Assembly: GCF_009017415.1 (NCBI RefSeq)
Contig: NC_092406.1
Location: 2,728,001 to 2,792,000, forward strand
From: Aspergillus flavus
Lineage: Eukaryota; Ascomycota; Eurotiomycetes; Eurotiales; Aspergillaceae
Reading direction: 5' to 3'
Length of the DNA: 64,000 nucleotides
Part shown: in pieces, positions 42,579-55,054 of the stretch
Layout of the letters: every line of letters begins with the position of its first letter
Numbering within the stretch: the stretch's first letter is position 1
Program-made: the position numbers and the translations under genes
Notes under the pieces: generated by a model
Told to the model about the DNA's origin: nothing
Databases searched by the model: none
What the model saw: only the letters and a program-made list of their open reading frames with translations

Positions 42579-43134
42579 ATTTATCTACAGTTTGCTGTGA
42601 ATACTGTCCTGAATGAAAGAAGGAAGGTGCTGGAGAATGCGAACATCTTAATTCTGACAGAGCAAGTGGGGATGTGAAAACTCTTCGAGGAACCCCTCGG
42701 TCTCACATCTTAGTCATCTACTATAGCTCCCTCTATACCGCTTACTCGGCATCCTGCTTGATATCAGTCACGCCTCATGAATCCCAAAGCTGTTATGTCT
42801 CTTTCTGCATTATCATGCGTCCTACACAAGGATATCAAAACTTATATCTCACCCGCTTCCCTCCGCCATTGCATCCAGAATCGGGACGGGTAAAAGAAAA
42901 TATCACTTCCAAGCCCTCTTCTTCAGGACTACCTGTTTCCACCTTCTTTCTCCCCGTTAAGTAACCGTTCCACTATGAGTATGCGTAGTATGTCGTAAAC
43001 AAGAGTGTGGTTCCGTTCATGAAAACTATATACAAAAATAAACCAGGTATATGTACCGTAAAATACAAACAATTGGGGAAAATAAACGCCCTCTAAAACC
43101 CCAAAAACCAGGCTTGGTCTAAACAAACAATTCA

Positions 43135-46100
43135 TCAACAGTATCCAACCCAATCGGGGCCAGGAATACTCCCCAGACCCGTTTCACTTCCCCCCAAACT
43201 ACCACTTCGACTACCGCCACCAACCATGCCCCCGCCAAGATCCCCAAACTCGAATCCAGCCACGGGATCCAGTTCCATGAGCTCGTCAGCGACGGGGAGG
43301 TGCTGGCCGAAGACCGCGTCCCATTGGTCCCAGTCAAAGTTCAGGTTCGGGTCCATCATGGAGGGAGGCGTTGGGCCGGCGGCCATGGAATGTGCGCTAG
43401 GTGAAGCCAGGTCCATGAAGGATAAGGGAGGGGGTGGGGTTGAGGTGAAAGGGATGGCGGTGCTCAGTGGTGGGATGCGGTCAGGAGAAGGGATGGTGGA
43501 AGCAGGGGGAGGAGTTTCGACCGTCGCAGTCGCCTTGGCTGCGGGTGATTGGAGGATCTGGGGAGTCGGTAGATTTGGGGGAGTGTCTGGGACGGAGGTT
43601 GGGGCAGAGGTTTGGGGTAGTTGGTATCGAAGGGGACTGGGTCGTAGAGTGGAGACGGGGTTGGGGAGCATGTGCGAGCGTGTCATGTTGTAGAACATCT
43701 TTGAGAAGTCTGCGAGTTGCTGTCGCGATGTCATTGTTGAAATTGATGGAGTCGGGGCTGTAGAGCCGCTATTGGCATAATAGGGATTGGAGGCACAGGG
43801 GTATTCGTCAGGCCCTGATGCTGCACCGGCTTGAATCTGTGCTTGCTCGGTCCATAGCTTATGTGGATCCAGACCAGCTTTCTGCCAGGCTTTCTGGCGT
43901 AGTCTGCGAATCATATCCCATGCCTCGCGGCCGCCATCTTTCAGCGGCCGTTGGGCTGAGATGCCGTCCTCGCCGCCGACAACACCGCCATCTGGTCCGG
44001 TGAGTGAGAAGATCTTGTCGATAAATGCCCTCGACTTAGGCGCCTCAGGGCTATAAGGCCGTTCGTAAAGATCGATGAGCATGATCATGGCGGCATGCAT
44101 TGGCTGATGGTTGCCCGGCCAGCTCCATTGGAAGGGTTGAAAGTCAGGGTCGGTGGCAAGGGATATGAATTTCTCCATGAAGCCGTGGCAGTGGCGGAGA
44201 GCACTTTTTTAGAGTCAGAACAAGAAAGCCTTGTGTCTTAATAGCATAATTTGATCATACCTGTGTCTTGCCGCTGGCCAAATACGACTCTTGGCGTTCT
44301 TAAGGAATGGTTGGTAGGCGACACAGAATGCCTTACAATACATTAGAAACGGTTCCTCAAATGTCAATGTTAGGGGCACTCACCTTATCAATGAATAGAG
44401 AGAGCAGTATCCTTGCCCATTTATGAAAAGATACGAGAACAGGAGAGTGGTATTGTTCTGTACAACGACCAGGCCCTTCTCCGGGAAGTTCCATGTCGCT
44501 AGTTCTCATCTCTACCGGAGAGACTGAAAACGAAAGCGATCTATTATTAGCGCTGGAAGAAGGTTGATAGTTTTCGATTACTGGGATTCGGTTGATTATA
44601 GAATTGAGTTTGAGTTGCAGGTCGAGGAGGTTTGACCTGAGCTCCTCCATGTCCCTGCGCGTCACGGGTTTCGTGCCCAGTTGAATCTTCAATATCCGAC
44701 GGACAGCACCTATGAGTGTCCACGTTAATGCTATCGATCATAACGCAATAGCAGGGTGAACTTACGGGCCATGACATATTTGCCTCTAGCTGATAAATAA
44801 TACACGTTGACCATAGATGGTCCACCGCATAAAGTTGGATCATCAGGATTGTCGGGTGGCCGCATACCAGATGCCACCAGTTCCTCGTACTTTTCGGCCT
44901 CGGGTGTCCCTAGAAGTGTGTCTTTGACTTCGCTGGCGTCGCGGACATCCCAGAAGTTCTCATCGCTGACCAAGGGAGGCAGCCCGCTAGACATAGCAAC
45001 AACGCCATCCATATGCACGATATGCCACCATATTCGCCGCCGATATTCGGCTTCATAGGGTTTAATCCCGAATTTAGCAGGGTCTCGATGCAGGCCCATC
45101 GTCTGTGCTACCCTCATGGCCAGACTAATGAACAAGCTGCTGGTTAACGGTTCTTCTTCCTTTGAAAGTATCGTTTGCACCAGGAGATACGCAGCCAACC
45201 CTTGTAGCGAAGGGCTGCGCGGAAACGATATCTTCGTCAGCCACCGCGTAACTTCGTCGTTGAAAGTTTTAGAAAGTGCGGATCGCGAAGAGACATTGAA
45301 TTCAGCCTTGATGGTCCGGATCGAAATGGTGACCGAGCCACCATACCAAATAGCGTAAAGAAGAGGAATAAACGAGGGGTCCGGGCAAGAATCTCCAGAG
45401 TAGCTGCTGTAATCGTACCAGTCCCAGAAGGAGTTGTATAGCTTTAAGATTGTTGGTGGATGGATCACTGGACTGATAGCATGAATTCCAGACATAAATC
45501 CTTTGTACAGAATATGACTCTGTCGTTTCGTCGGCACATGATCAAGCATCTCCGGTTCGACATGCTTCTCTTTCACTGATGGGGAATCACCCGTAGGGAA
45601 GAGCACCGACTTCTGGAATTCTTCAGGACCAGATACTCGATCACGTCTGACTCCACCAGAGCTATCAATCGATGTCTTCCACGGACTACCTCTTGCTTTC
45701 GCCATCGTATCCGTCATATTATCATCAACAGAGCTTTCGTTAGCCGTAGTATCTTGATGTGAGCGGCTCTGGTACTTGAGTAATTGATTGAGCTCATTGA
45801 TCTGCGACTGTTAGCATGTATAATACGAAGTATCGTGGTAACTTGTATCATACCTCATGTGATATATAAGCCCAGTATGTCGTCCCAACATATCTAACAA
45901 TCAGTCAGCTCCACCTCTTCGCAAGTAAAGAACATGTGACGTACCTCGACCTACCCCCATCCTCCAAGCTCAGATGACCCAGATTCAAACTACCAATCGG
46001 ATCCACCAAGTCTGTAGCAAGACCCGCAGGAATTGGAAACTCATCATTCGAATCCGTGCGACGGGGGCTACCTGGACGAGACGCGCCCGCGCTCTTCACA

Positions 46101-46756
46101 GGCGCGCCATTCCCCGGTCGAGCTTCACCCTTCCCAACTTCAGCATTGACATTCTGAGCCAGTAAAAGCCGTTGTTCCGCATCCAAAGGTCCATTAGTCT
46201 TGCTGAGCCGCTCAATCATCGACGTGAGTTTATCCAACCGCGCTTCGATCGCCTGCGACCCGTACTTCTGCTCGGGAGACCCAGCCTGCCTCAGATGCCC
46301 GTAGAGCGACCCAATATCGTCAATATCCTCATCCAGCGGTCGCGAAGATTCCCTCCGTCGCTTAATACCGTGCCCACCTGCTGTTTGACCGTTGCGCGAC
46401 CCGGTGTCTTTCTGCGGCGCAGCATCGTAGATACATTCGGTTCCGTTCTTCACGCAATTTCCGCAGATAGGATGCACCTAGTAGCCCGTTCAACACATTT
46501 TGTCTCGCTGCAAATCTCATCAAGAAGGATGACGTACCTTGTCGCATTTCACCTTCCGCCTCCGACAAGTATGGCAGCTGTAGCTGGCGCGGTTTCGGGT
46601 AATCTGACGAGCTCCGGCCTTTGCCGTCGACGACCGGGACGCAGTCGACTGTGGGGTAGATACTGGCGCGGAGGTGTTATTCAGCTGGGACTGGGCCGTC
46701 GCACCCAGGTTCGAAGGCCCATGGCCGGGCGAAGTGCTCGTTGGGCTCGTGTCCAT
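43135..46756 (-). CDS. large Zn(II)2Cys6 transcription factor with fungal-specific TF domain
   Basis: A nuclear regulator of unknown targets. Seven exons (46756-46538, 46477-45945, 45893-45854, 45807-44766, 44709-44384, 44331-44261, 44203-43135) give about 1099 residues with consistent phases. The zinc cluster CHTCRRRKVKCDKVHPICGN (about residues 61-80) is split by intron 1. A short coiled-coil-like stretch follows (IEARLDKLTSMIERLSK). The middle homology region (Fungal_trans type) includes TMGLHRDP and RRRIWWHIVHMDGVVAMSSG. The last 350 residues are Pro/Ser/Thr-rich with a Gly-rich acidic end, probably an activation region. The 40-nt exon 3 restores RYVGTTYWAYISHE. It is well beyond the NRPS and separated by Sur2 and TCTP, so I do not assign it to the cluster. 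Confidence 0.85.
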
Positions 46757-47481
46757 AATCCCTTAATTGGAGTGGCGGGGTTCTTCAAGCGTCAACGGGA
46801 CCGCACAGTGGATTCATCGGGAACGGCGCAAGCGTGACAACGAGTCAAACCATAGGCGCGAAGGAGTAGAAGTGGCCGAAGTCAATACTGGAGCATTCAA
46901 CTTTCAAAAATCTACTGTTTTGTAGGGATGATGATGGCCGAGGCTGATTTATGTCTGGGGTAAAGTCCGCGTTATCAGCGACGATCGTTCGAATTCCGAT
47001 GGCCAATCATATGAGGGCTTATACGGAATTCGGCGACGGCCAGACCATGAATTCAATATTGACTCAAAAGCACGACATTGAGGGGCATTTGGGTAGTTTA
47101 ATTCTATGAAAGTATATTGTTTACATCAACATCCTCCGGTAGAACCTAAATAGTGTCGGTTATTGCCTGCATGATATGAGTCACATAGCTGGGTATATCA
47201 AACGGGTATGTATGTATCTATGGCTTAAGGTCGCAAGAGCGTTTCAGCATCTCACACTGCAACTATTCACTCTGTACCGTGCTAATACCAGACAGACGGC
47301 AGACGGCGGTCGGCTGAAAGCGCTTCGCAATACCACTTTTGATTTCAACTTGGTATCAGAGAAGAGCATCGAAGCCCTCTATAGGTGTAAACAAACGCCT
47401 TACGCCCGTACAATGCAGCCAAAAACGTGTACACAATATGGACAGGTAGACAATCGTAATAACTCCATATGACAGGCCACC
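46757..47481. other. intergenic region
   Basis: About 700 bp with no supported gene. It contains the promoter side of the zinc-cluster gene and the 3' side of the SRP19 gene. Confidence 0.55.
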
Positions 47482-48389
47482 TTAGGCCTTCCCCTTCTTC
47501 TTGTCCTTCTTTTTCTTCTCCTTCTCGCCACTGCCTCCAGAGGGTTCTCCTCCCATCATCGCTGCCAGCCCGGGCATTCCAGGGATCTGAGGCATTCCCG
47601 GCATACCCTGCATGTTCTGCATCTCGGCCATAGCATCCTTGAGCGGGTTATCACTGACACCACCCCCGCTGTAGGCAGGTGAGTGGATGGGAAGAATTGT
47701 GCCGATCTTCCATCCGCGGGGAGCAGGAGGGGCAGGGGGGAGCTTTTCTGGCATTGGAAGTCCGCTGATTCTCAGACGGTAAGGCGATTTCTCGGTTGTT
47801 GGGTGAGCTTTAAGGTACTGGGCCACAAGGATATAAAGGTGGTGCTCTGAAGACAAGTTAGCAATATATCTTAAGGTAGCATCGGACGTTCCCCAAATAT
47901 AGGCACGTAGAATAATATAAAGGCAAGCAAAGCGGGAGAATAAAAAGAAAACGCACTATTCTTAATCTGTGGGTTTGCCAGTTTCCCATCCTCGTCCTTC
48001 AACAACACCCGTACTCGACCTGGGTTCGCCCAATCCTTCGGGTGCAGTTTCTCAGGCTCGAATCCGACTTGCAGTCCCAGCATCTGTGCAGCATCGACAA
48101 TGTCTCGAGCCAATGGGTTCTCCACAGCCAGCTCTGCGCCGACCTTCCGGCCCTCTGCGCGGGTTCGCGATTTGTCGAAGTACACGGGATACAGGCACTG
48201 GTAGTGTTTCGGGATTTCGCGACGAGGTTCAGGGGCTGGCCTCATTGGTATCGACGAGGCACCCTGAGGAGAGATACCTGCAGCGGAGAGGAGGGATTCA
48301 TTGGTGAAGTTGGAGGGCGTGGAGTCGGAGGGGAAAACCTCATCTGGATCGGAGTCGTACACCTCCTCTACTTGTGCGTGTCGTGACAT
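47482..48389 (-). CDS. signal recognition particle subunit SRP19/Sec65
   Basis: It binds the SRP RNA and helps assemble the particle that targets secretory proteins to the ER. Two exons, 48389-47957 and 47846-47482, give 265 residues. The conserved core appears as YQCLYPVYFDKSRTRAEGRK, ENPLARDIVDAA, LHPKDWANPGRVRV and, across the splice, QIKNKHHLYILVAQYLKAH. The N-terminal 75 residues are a disordered fungal extension (EEVYDSDPDEVFPSD). The C-terminal part has a Met/Pro/Gly-rich stretch (MQGMPGMPQIPGMPG) and a lysine tail (EKKKKDKKKGKA), also usual in fungal Sec65. Confidence 0.93.
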
Positions 48390-49513
48390 GGCGATTCCAA
48401 TAGATTAAGAGTATACGGATAAAAGGGTTTCGGGTACGAACGGATTGAAATTGGCGAGTAGAGGGTGGGTTGGGGTAACTGTCAGCCTATGTTGGCCTTT
48501 CTGTGCGGAATGGAGTTTTAGTGGCTCCAGTGCGGAGCGGAGAGTTTCCACCGCCCACACTCGCGATAAGAGCTGTTCAGGTACACCATCAACCGGACTC
48601 TTGTAAATAGTTTTGCTTAAAATAAAGAGAGAGATAAAAAAGAATATACTTGATGAAGTTCCTGTTTGCTGTAGTAATTCTTTAATTAAACCTTTTCTAT
48701 TGGGACGTAGTACCTAAAGCGTTATAAGAAGAATGTAAAGTTCTCGTAGCTATCATGGTCTATAAAAAATATATAGCCGAGTAACAGCATGACTTGCAGA
48801 TTTGGGAATAATATGGAAAGATTGTATTTTGTGATGTAGTTAAAGTATTTCTGACGTGATCTAGAAGGTCAACTAATGCTCCTGTGTTAACAGCGTTTGA
48901 TTCTTAATAGGAGAAGGAGAATGGAGGGATAATGCACTCGATGCATAGAAGCACTGATAGGTCTACCCACCACTAATACTTGAGATGCAACACTACTCAT
49001 CGAAGTTAGTATAATCTAACAAATCTAACCCCTGATCTAGTATCTATTTGCTGTCTAAAACATCAATGATGTTTGCCCTAAGTAGAGCTATCCTCAATCA
49101 AGTATACGCCCGAAGCCCAATCAGCCGAATGCACTTGTTGCTGACTAAATTTGGAAGCGTGCATAATCAGCTGTGACTCAATGATTGCCAAATCATAACG
49201 ATATCATGCGAGTATCTTCGTATCGTGCCACCGATTAGTCGGGCCGTCGGTGAGTGCGGCCAACCATCCGCTCGGGATCTCGATCGGCATGCCGACCCCC
49301 GCCCCTACCCCACAAATTAACAAGTTCTAGATAAGGCCTGAAGAAGAGTGTACTGAAGATATAAATGCAGATGTAATTCCTCCGTATGGGTGGAGATTAG
49401 CCCTATCCTCACATTGTTATATTTCTTAACCGTCAACCCTAGTTTTCCTCAATTATTGACCAATTGCTTTTGTTCCAGTTACTAGCCCGAGTCATCAACC
49501 AGTATATTCAACC
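48390..49513. other. divergent intergenic region
   Basis: 1.1 kb between two divergent starts. AT-rich in the middle (48600-49050), with no gene or RNA recognised. Confidence 0.55.
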
Positions 49514-51078
49514 ATGTCCAAAGAATTGAACAATAGCGCCGTCCTACATCGCGATACCCGCTTCCTCCCCAGGAAAGCAGTCGGCGGCAAGGGCATCTAC
49601 ATTTTTCTCGAAGATGGCACCAAGTTCCTCGACTCGACCGGTGGCGCAGCCGTATCCTGCCTCGGCCACGGTCATGAAAAGGTCAAACAAGCCATCATCG
49701 ATCAAACCAATACGATATCATATTGCCATACGGCGTTCTTTGGTACCGGAGTATCTGAAGAACTAGCTCAATTCCTTGTCGATTCAACAGGCGGAAAACT
49801 GTCGAAGGTGTACATGATTAGTTCTGGTATGTCTTAATCTCCAATGCTCAGATATGATACTAACATACCTCTACTAGGCTCCGAAGCAGTTGAAGCGGCA
49901 TTGAAGTTGGCTCGACAGTATTTCCTTGAGCTCCCAACACCCCAACCTCAACGCACCCGGTTCATCGCCAGAAAGCCCTCTTATCATGGCATCACCTTGG
50001 GCGCTTTAGCGGCGGGAGGGCACGTCCTTCGACGACAACCCTTTGAGCCATTGCTTCCCCAAAATATCTCCCATGTATCTCCTTGTTACCCTTACCGAGG
50101 TAAGGAGAATGGCGAAACAGATGCGGACTACGTTGCTCGACTTGCTGCAGAGCTAGACGCCGAATTCCAACGTGTTGGACCGGAGAACGTCTGTGCTTTT
50201 GTTGCGGAGCCGGTTGTTGGAGCTGTGAGTACCACACCCCTACCATACACCTATACTTTTCTATATAACAGCAGACCTAATACTCGGATTGTCACAGGCT
50301 TTGGGCGCCGTCCCCGCTGTTCCCGGCTACTTCAAAGCCATGAAAGCAGTGTGCGAGAGATACGGAGCGCTTCTCATTCTCGACGAAGTAATGAGCGGGA
50401 TGGGTCGCTGTGGAACGCTACATGCATGGGAACAGGAAGACGTAATCCCTGACCTCCAGACTATTGGCAAAGGCCTTGGAGGTGGATATGCTCCCGTATC
50501 TGGTCTTCTGATCGGAGAGAAGATCGTGCAAACGTTAGATAAAGGCACAGGCGTTTTCCGTCACGGGCAGACGTACCAGGGCCATCCGATCTCCTGTGCT
50601 GCTGCGCTGGCTGTGCAGAAAGTCATTCAAGAAGAGAATTTACTAGAGAATATACGGAATTTGGGGATTTACTTGGAAACCCAGCTTAAAGGTCGGTTGG
50701 GAGATCACCCGTATGTGGGCGACATTCGCGGGAAGGGGCTATTTTGGGGGGTAAGTTTAACATACCTTGAGAACTGTGCGGGTAATTTGGTTTAGGAAGA
50801 CTAACGGATGGGCACTACAGATTGAGTTCGTTAAGGACAAATCCACTAAGGAGCCCTTCAGCCCCGAGATGGGAGTAGCGGCTCATATCCAGGAAACTGG
50901 TCTGGATCCGACATACGGAATCTCGTTGTATGCGGCTGCAGGGTGTGTGGATGGAACGCGAGGAGACCATGTTCTCCTTGCACCACCATACAATGTAACG
51001 AAGGATGAGATTGATCTTATTGTGGAAACTACTGCTAGAGTTCTGGAGCATGTTTTTACCAAAGTGGTGAAGGTTTGA
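49514..51078 (+). CDS. class III PLP-dependent aminotransferase (omega/4-aminobutyrate type)
   Basis: It transfers an amino group from a terminal amine or similar donor to a keto acid; the donor cannot be named. Four exons, 49514-49826, 49878-50224, 50298-50750 and 50821-51078, give 456 residues. Features are the PLP phosphate-binding SSGSEAVEAALKLARQY (joined across intron 1), the YHGITLGALA motif, ILDEVMSGMGRCG with the PLP ring-contacting Asp, and TIGKGLGGGYAPVSG holding the Schiff-base lysine (about residue 272). Next come HGQTYQGHPISCAAALAV and the C-terminal LLAPPYNVTKDEIDLIV. No mitochondrial presequence is obvious. Fold type I, subgroup II is certain; the exact substrate class is not. 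Confidence 0.9.
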
Positions 51079-51294
51079 GTGACTGGCATGGTTATTCAAG
51101 GTGTGAATGACTGCAGCGAGGTCAATGTATACAAGGATGGTTCCGGTAATATGAGCTTGTGTCGCTTTAGAATATATGGGATGGATGTATAATGCCCACT
51201 CAATCAAAACAACTCAAACACTGAGCCAGGTATTCACTTTATTGAGCTGTGGATCATCCAAGAAATCTATAATACACAACATACAATGGTCACA

Positions 51295-54200
51295 TTAGGC
51301 AGTTGCATCAATCTCAGCACCATTGGAAACAAGTACATCTTTCAGCTTCTCCTTGGTTTCACCGTTTGTTACAGTAGCAGGTGGAGGGCCCTCAGCCCAC
51401 ATGCTAGCAACTGTTTCCACCGCACGTTCGATGACCACTCGAACCCTGTCTCTCATTACGGCATTGGCACACTCGACTTCAAGATCCTCGAGCCATACCC
51501 GCGCAATGTGCTTGTCAACTCTGATCTCAATTCCGGGTACCGGAATTCCTAGAGCGTGGAGTCGCGCAAGTTCGGCGGCTTCCAGTTCAGCTAGACTTTC
51601 GTCATCGTCTTCCTCTTCTTCTTTGAGAGTCTGCTCCGCAGCACTCAATTGCGCCGACGTTTCGTTCTTCGCTGCCCCGTTGGTAAGTTGAGTAGTGGGT
51701 AGTCGCGGACGCTCAATGGGTGATATGTCCGATCCGAACTGTGCCTCAAGCATCATGAGAAGGCGTGCGAACCGTTCTTCAGAACCTAGCTGTGAATGAG
51801 GGTTAGGAAGTTCGAGAGTGTCCTGATGGTGGTGGTGGTGGTGCTTTTGCTTGGCGGATTCTGTTAAGATAGTGTCAGTAACTGAAAGTGGTCGCCTATA
51901 TGGTGTGAGGTGTGTGACATACGCTTCACAGATGCAGGGCTGCTTTCGACAGTGAGCAGGACTGCCATGACAGCATCGGCAACCCCATCATTCATCATGT
52001 TTCCTTCCCACTCGAGCTCGACCTCGCGAGTACGAGGGAAATAGCGAATGACTACACAACCCATAACAAGATAGGCCTGTTCATTTTCGATAGGAATTTC
52101 TTCATCGGCAGCCTCCTCCTTGAGTTTGGATATTTCCTTGGAAACCTTCTCGTTCTCCACGAGCTCCTCCTTGACGTCGGTCTTCGGACCAATTTCCTCG
52201 ATAGCACCGAAAGTGCCCTCGAGCGCCCATTTGATCAGGTCCATACTCGCCGAGCTGAGGGTTATATGTTGCTTGCAAGTGATAGTTGTCGTAGTTAGAC
52301 CGGCATATTCGCGTAGATCATCGGGTGCCATCAATGATAGGTTGAATCCGTTTTGAACGAGAACACCGGCCATGAGGTGGCCATCGTCTTGCTCCGAAGG
52401 AGGCGCGATTTGGGCCAGCTTTCCGACGACTTTCGCGATTTTGTCCTTCTTGAAAGGGATACGGACTTCTTCACAGTTTGCTGGTGTATATACCTTGACC
52501 TTTACAGTCTTCTCCGCATTGAGACTAAGAAGCTTGGACTTCAGTCGCATCATCTGATGTTTTTCGCCATGAACGAGGATCTGGGATACGGTCAGGGATC
52601 TGGTTTATGGGTGTAATGGACAAGGAACATACCACAACAGGGGCAGAAACTTCTTCAATGAAGTTGCGATTTTCAACGCCATCAACATGAGCTGCGAAGC
52701 TGATTTCATCCACAGTACATCTCCTTGGAATCATGACTTTCTGTTCTTCATCATTGCCGCCCCTTCTTGCCAGCCCAGACGCTGCTCTTGACATGACGGC
52801 TGGAATTTGCTCGGGCTCATTAAGTAGCTGCTTGGCCATTGTACCCTCAACACTGTAACCGGTCATAACAACACCGTTGCGTTCATTTGGGGCCCAACGC
52901 TCAAGGAGTTCTCTGCTTGTACCAGTTTGTAGCATACCCGGGGAAGCTAGCATCACGCAACCCCCTACATCATCGAAACGCTCCAGGCTTCGCAAACTCC
53001 TAACGAATCTGAAGTCCCAGGGCCCAGCGCTGATACTCTTATCACCGCTAGCTTCCGCCTCCGCCATACGCTGCCGAAAGAGTCGCTTGATGTTGTCATT
53101 CATTGCGCCGATATATGTCTGATACACAACCATGCATCTCCGGGCCGTATTCCCAATGTAGTATATAGGCACTTTCTGCAGTTCAGGATGCTTCTCCCAG
53201 TATTCATCAAGAATAAGTAGCAACTCTTGGGCACGACCAAGAGCAAACACAGGCATTAGGACTCTACCACCTCGGTTCAAGACCCCAGTGATTGACTTCA
53301 TAAGAGCAGCTTCTCGTTCCAAACGAGGTGGGTTGGATGAGATTCCAAATGTCGACTCCGTGATAAGTACATCGATCTTTATCCCTTTTGGCACTTCAGC
53401 TGGAATCAAGTGTCGGTCTTCTTCACGTGAGTAATCTCCAGTAAAGAGAATATTCAAGCCAGCTATTGAAATCAAGAACATAGCGGCACCAAGGACATGG
53501 CCGGCAGGGAAAGGAGTAATACGGATGCTATTGATTGTGTGTGTCGTATTGAAATCGATGGTTTCAATCAGAGGAAGTGTAGACAGGTGGTCATGTTCGG
53601 TATAAAGAGTGGTACGTTGATCGGACGAAGATGCTGTGTTGCTGACCCGTACATTGTCCTGAATGAGCCATTTGTAGATAGCCTTGGTCGCATGCGTCAT
53701 AAAGACACGGCCTTTGAAGTTCGTCTTGCTGAGGACATAAGGGAGAGCGGAGGAATGATCAACGTGAAAACTAAGTAGGAATCTATCAGCCACCTGCTTG
53801 ACCTAGGGTATCCAGAGAAGACTATGGACACCGAGCCAAGAACGCCAAAGCGATGAACAGATACAGAGATACATTCGGAGCACAGGATAAATAGCTAGTA
53901 TAATTTGTATTGTGTTTCTCGTATACATGGGAAGAAATAAGCTCTGCATCGATGAGAACTAGACTTCCACTGAAGACAGATTTATCCAAAATCAAGCTCC
54001 CGAAGACCGAAGGAACCATATGGCAAGCGGGAATGGCTATGGACCACGATGGACTTTGCAAATACAAAGGAGAGGAGTATATTACATACTGGCTAATCAG
54101 AAGGATATCCACTGTGCTCAAGTCGAACTCGTCGAAGAACGGAAGAGCAGAGAATCCCTCTTTCGCAGGATGCATACCGGCGTCAAGCTGTAAGGAAGGG

Positions 54201-54401
54201 ATCGGTCAGCCATAACTACCCATGAAAGATGCCCATGTAGCTACACACCATCACTGTTTTCCCCTTATACTGAATAATGTGACATGATCGGCCAACCTCG
54301 TTCCCTCCACCTAGACAGTAGAACCCCAGCTCGTCTGACGGATCGACAGGCTCATCGTCGACCGAGGCATTCAAAGCCGATGCTTTTCGTTTTGTCGCCA
54401 T
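51295..54401 (-). CDS. ysh1: pre-mRNA 3'-end endonuclease Ysh1 (CPSF73 homologue)
   Basis: This is the nuclease of the cleavage and polyadenylation factor in the nucleus. Five exons (54401-54249, 54187-54090, 53770-52633, 52580-51923, 51860-51295) give 870 residues. The metallo-beta-lactamase core shows GGGNEVGRSCHI, LDAGMHPA, the metal motif HFHVDHSSALP (built across a splice) and AGHVLGAAMF with its metal-binding His. LFTGDYSREEDRHL, the beta-CASP part SFAAHVD, and ILVHGEKHQMMRLK follow. The C-terminal domain has an acidic stretch (KEEEEDDDESLAEL) and a run of six histidines encoded by a CAC repeat near 51825-51845. Intron 2 is 319 bp, far longer than the other introns here. It carries a stretch that is open in another frame but not coding. 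Confidence 0.95.
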
Positions 54402-55054
54402 GATGCACTGTATTTAGCAAGTTTTGTTAAGACAATTCATCTATCTTTTGCGTCACAGTGGCCCTTCCGAGGATAAAGCGCAATGTTAGCGCAAAGACTG
54501 GACTAGGAGCTATCCCTCTCATGTAACACTTAATATGTCGGGAGTAGATCAGCCATGGCAGGCGTGTAAAATAATAGAGCAAAAGCCTATGGTCTGAATG
54601 GCAGCGGTGAATGAGAATTCCCCGACTAATGCCTTGCGCAACTCTGCCAATCCGTGTGGATCTCAAAGAGCATCAATGGAAGTAACAGTTGGAACAAAAG
54701 AAACGCGCTTCCGCCGCCCAACTTACCTAATTTACACGTGACCCCAGCGGGATCCGCAAATCTTGTCAAGGAAAAGCTCCCTTTCCATCTGCGAACAACA
54801 CGGTTAGACCCGGTCTATTCACGACGCACGCATCTATTCTTCTGTGAGGGTACATTTGTTGGATTTATTTGACGACTCTATGTTGGACGCTATTTCCTGA
54901 GATGGTTACAGTTGGTGGTGGTGGCGGTTCGAGCAATCCGCTCAGTTTCGACTTTCGCGCGGCCGTGGCCTTTGCATCTCGATAGACGTGACCGAATCTA
55001 CAAACGATATCCTATACGAAGTTATCACCTCAAAACCTCAAAACACAAGTCACC
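54402..55054. other. divergent intergenic region between Ysh1 and TAF4
   Basis: 650 bp shared upstream region of two housekeeping genes. No gene of its own. Confidence 0.6.

Noticed and set aside
46172..46837. 221-residue + strand frame over the large zinc-cluster gene
   Set aside because: Antisense to confirmed exons, including the zinc cluster.
53822..54175. 117-residue minus-strand frame within the Ysh1 locus
   Set aside because: Its first part is the real exon 2, but it then reads into the 319-bp intron. The true join to HFHVDH uses the donor at 54089.
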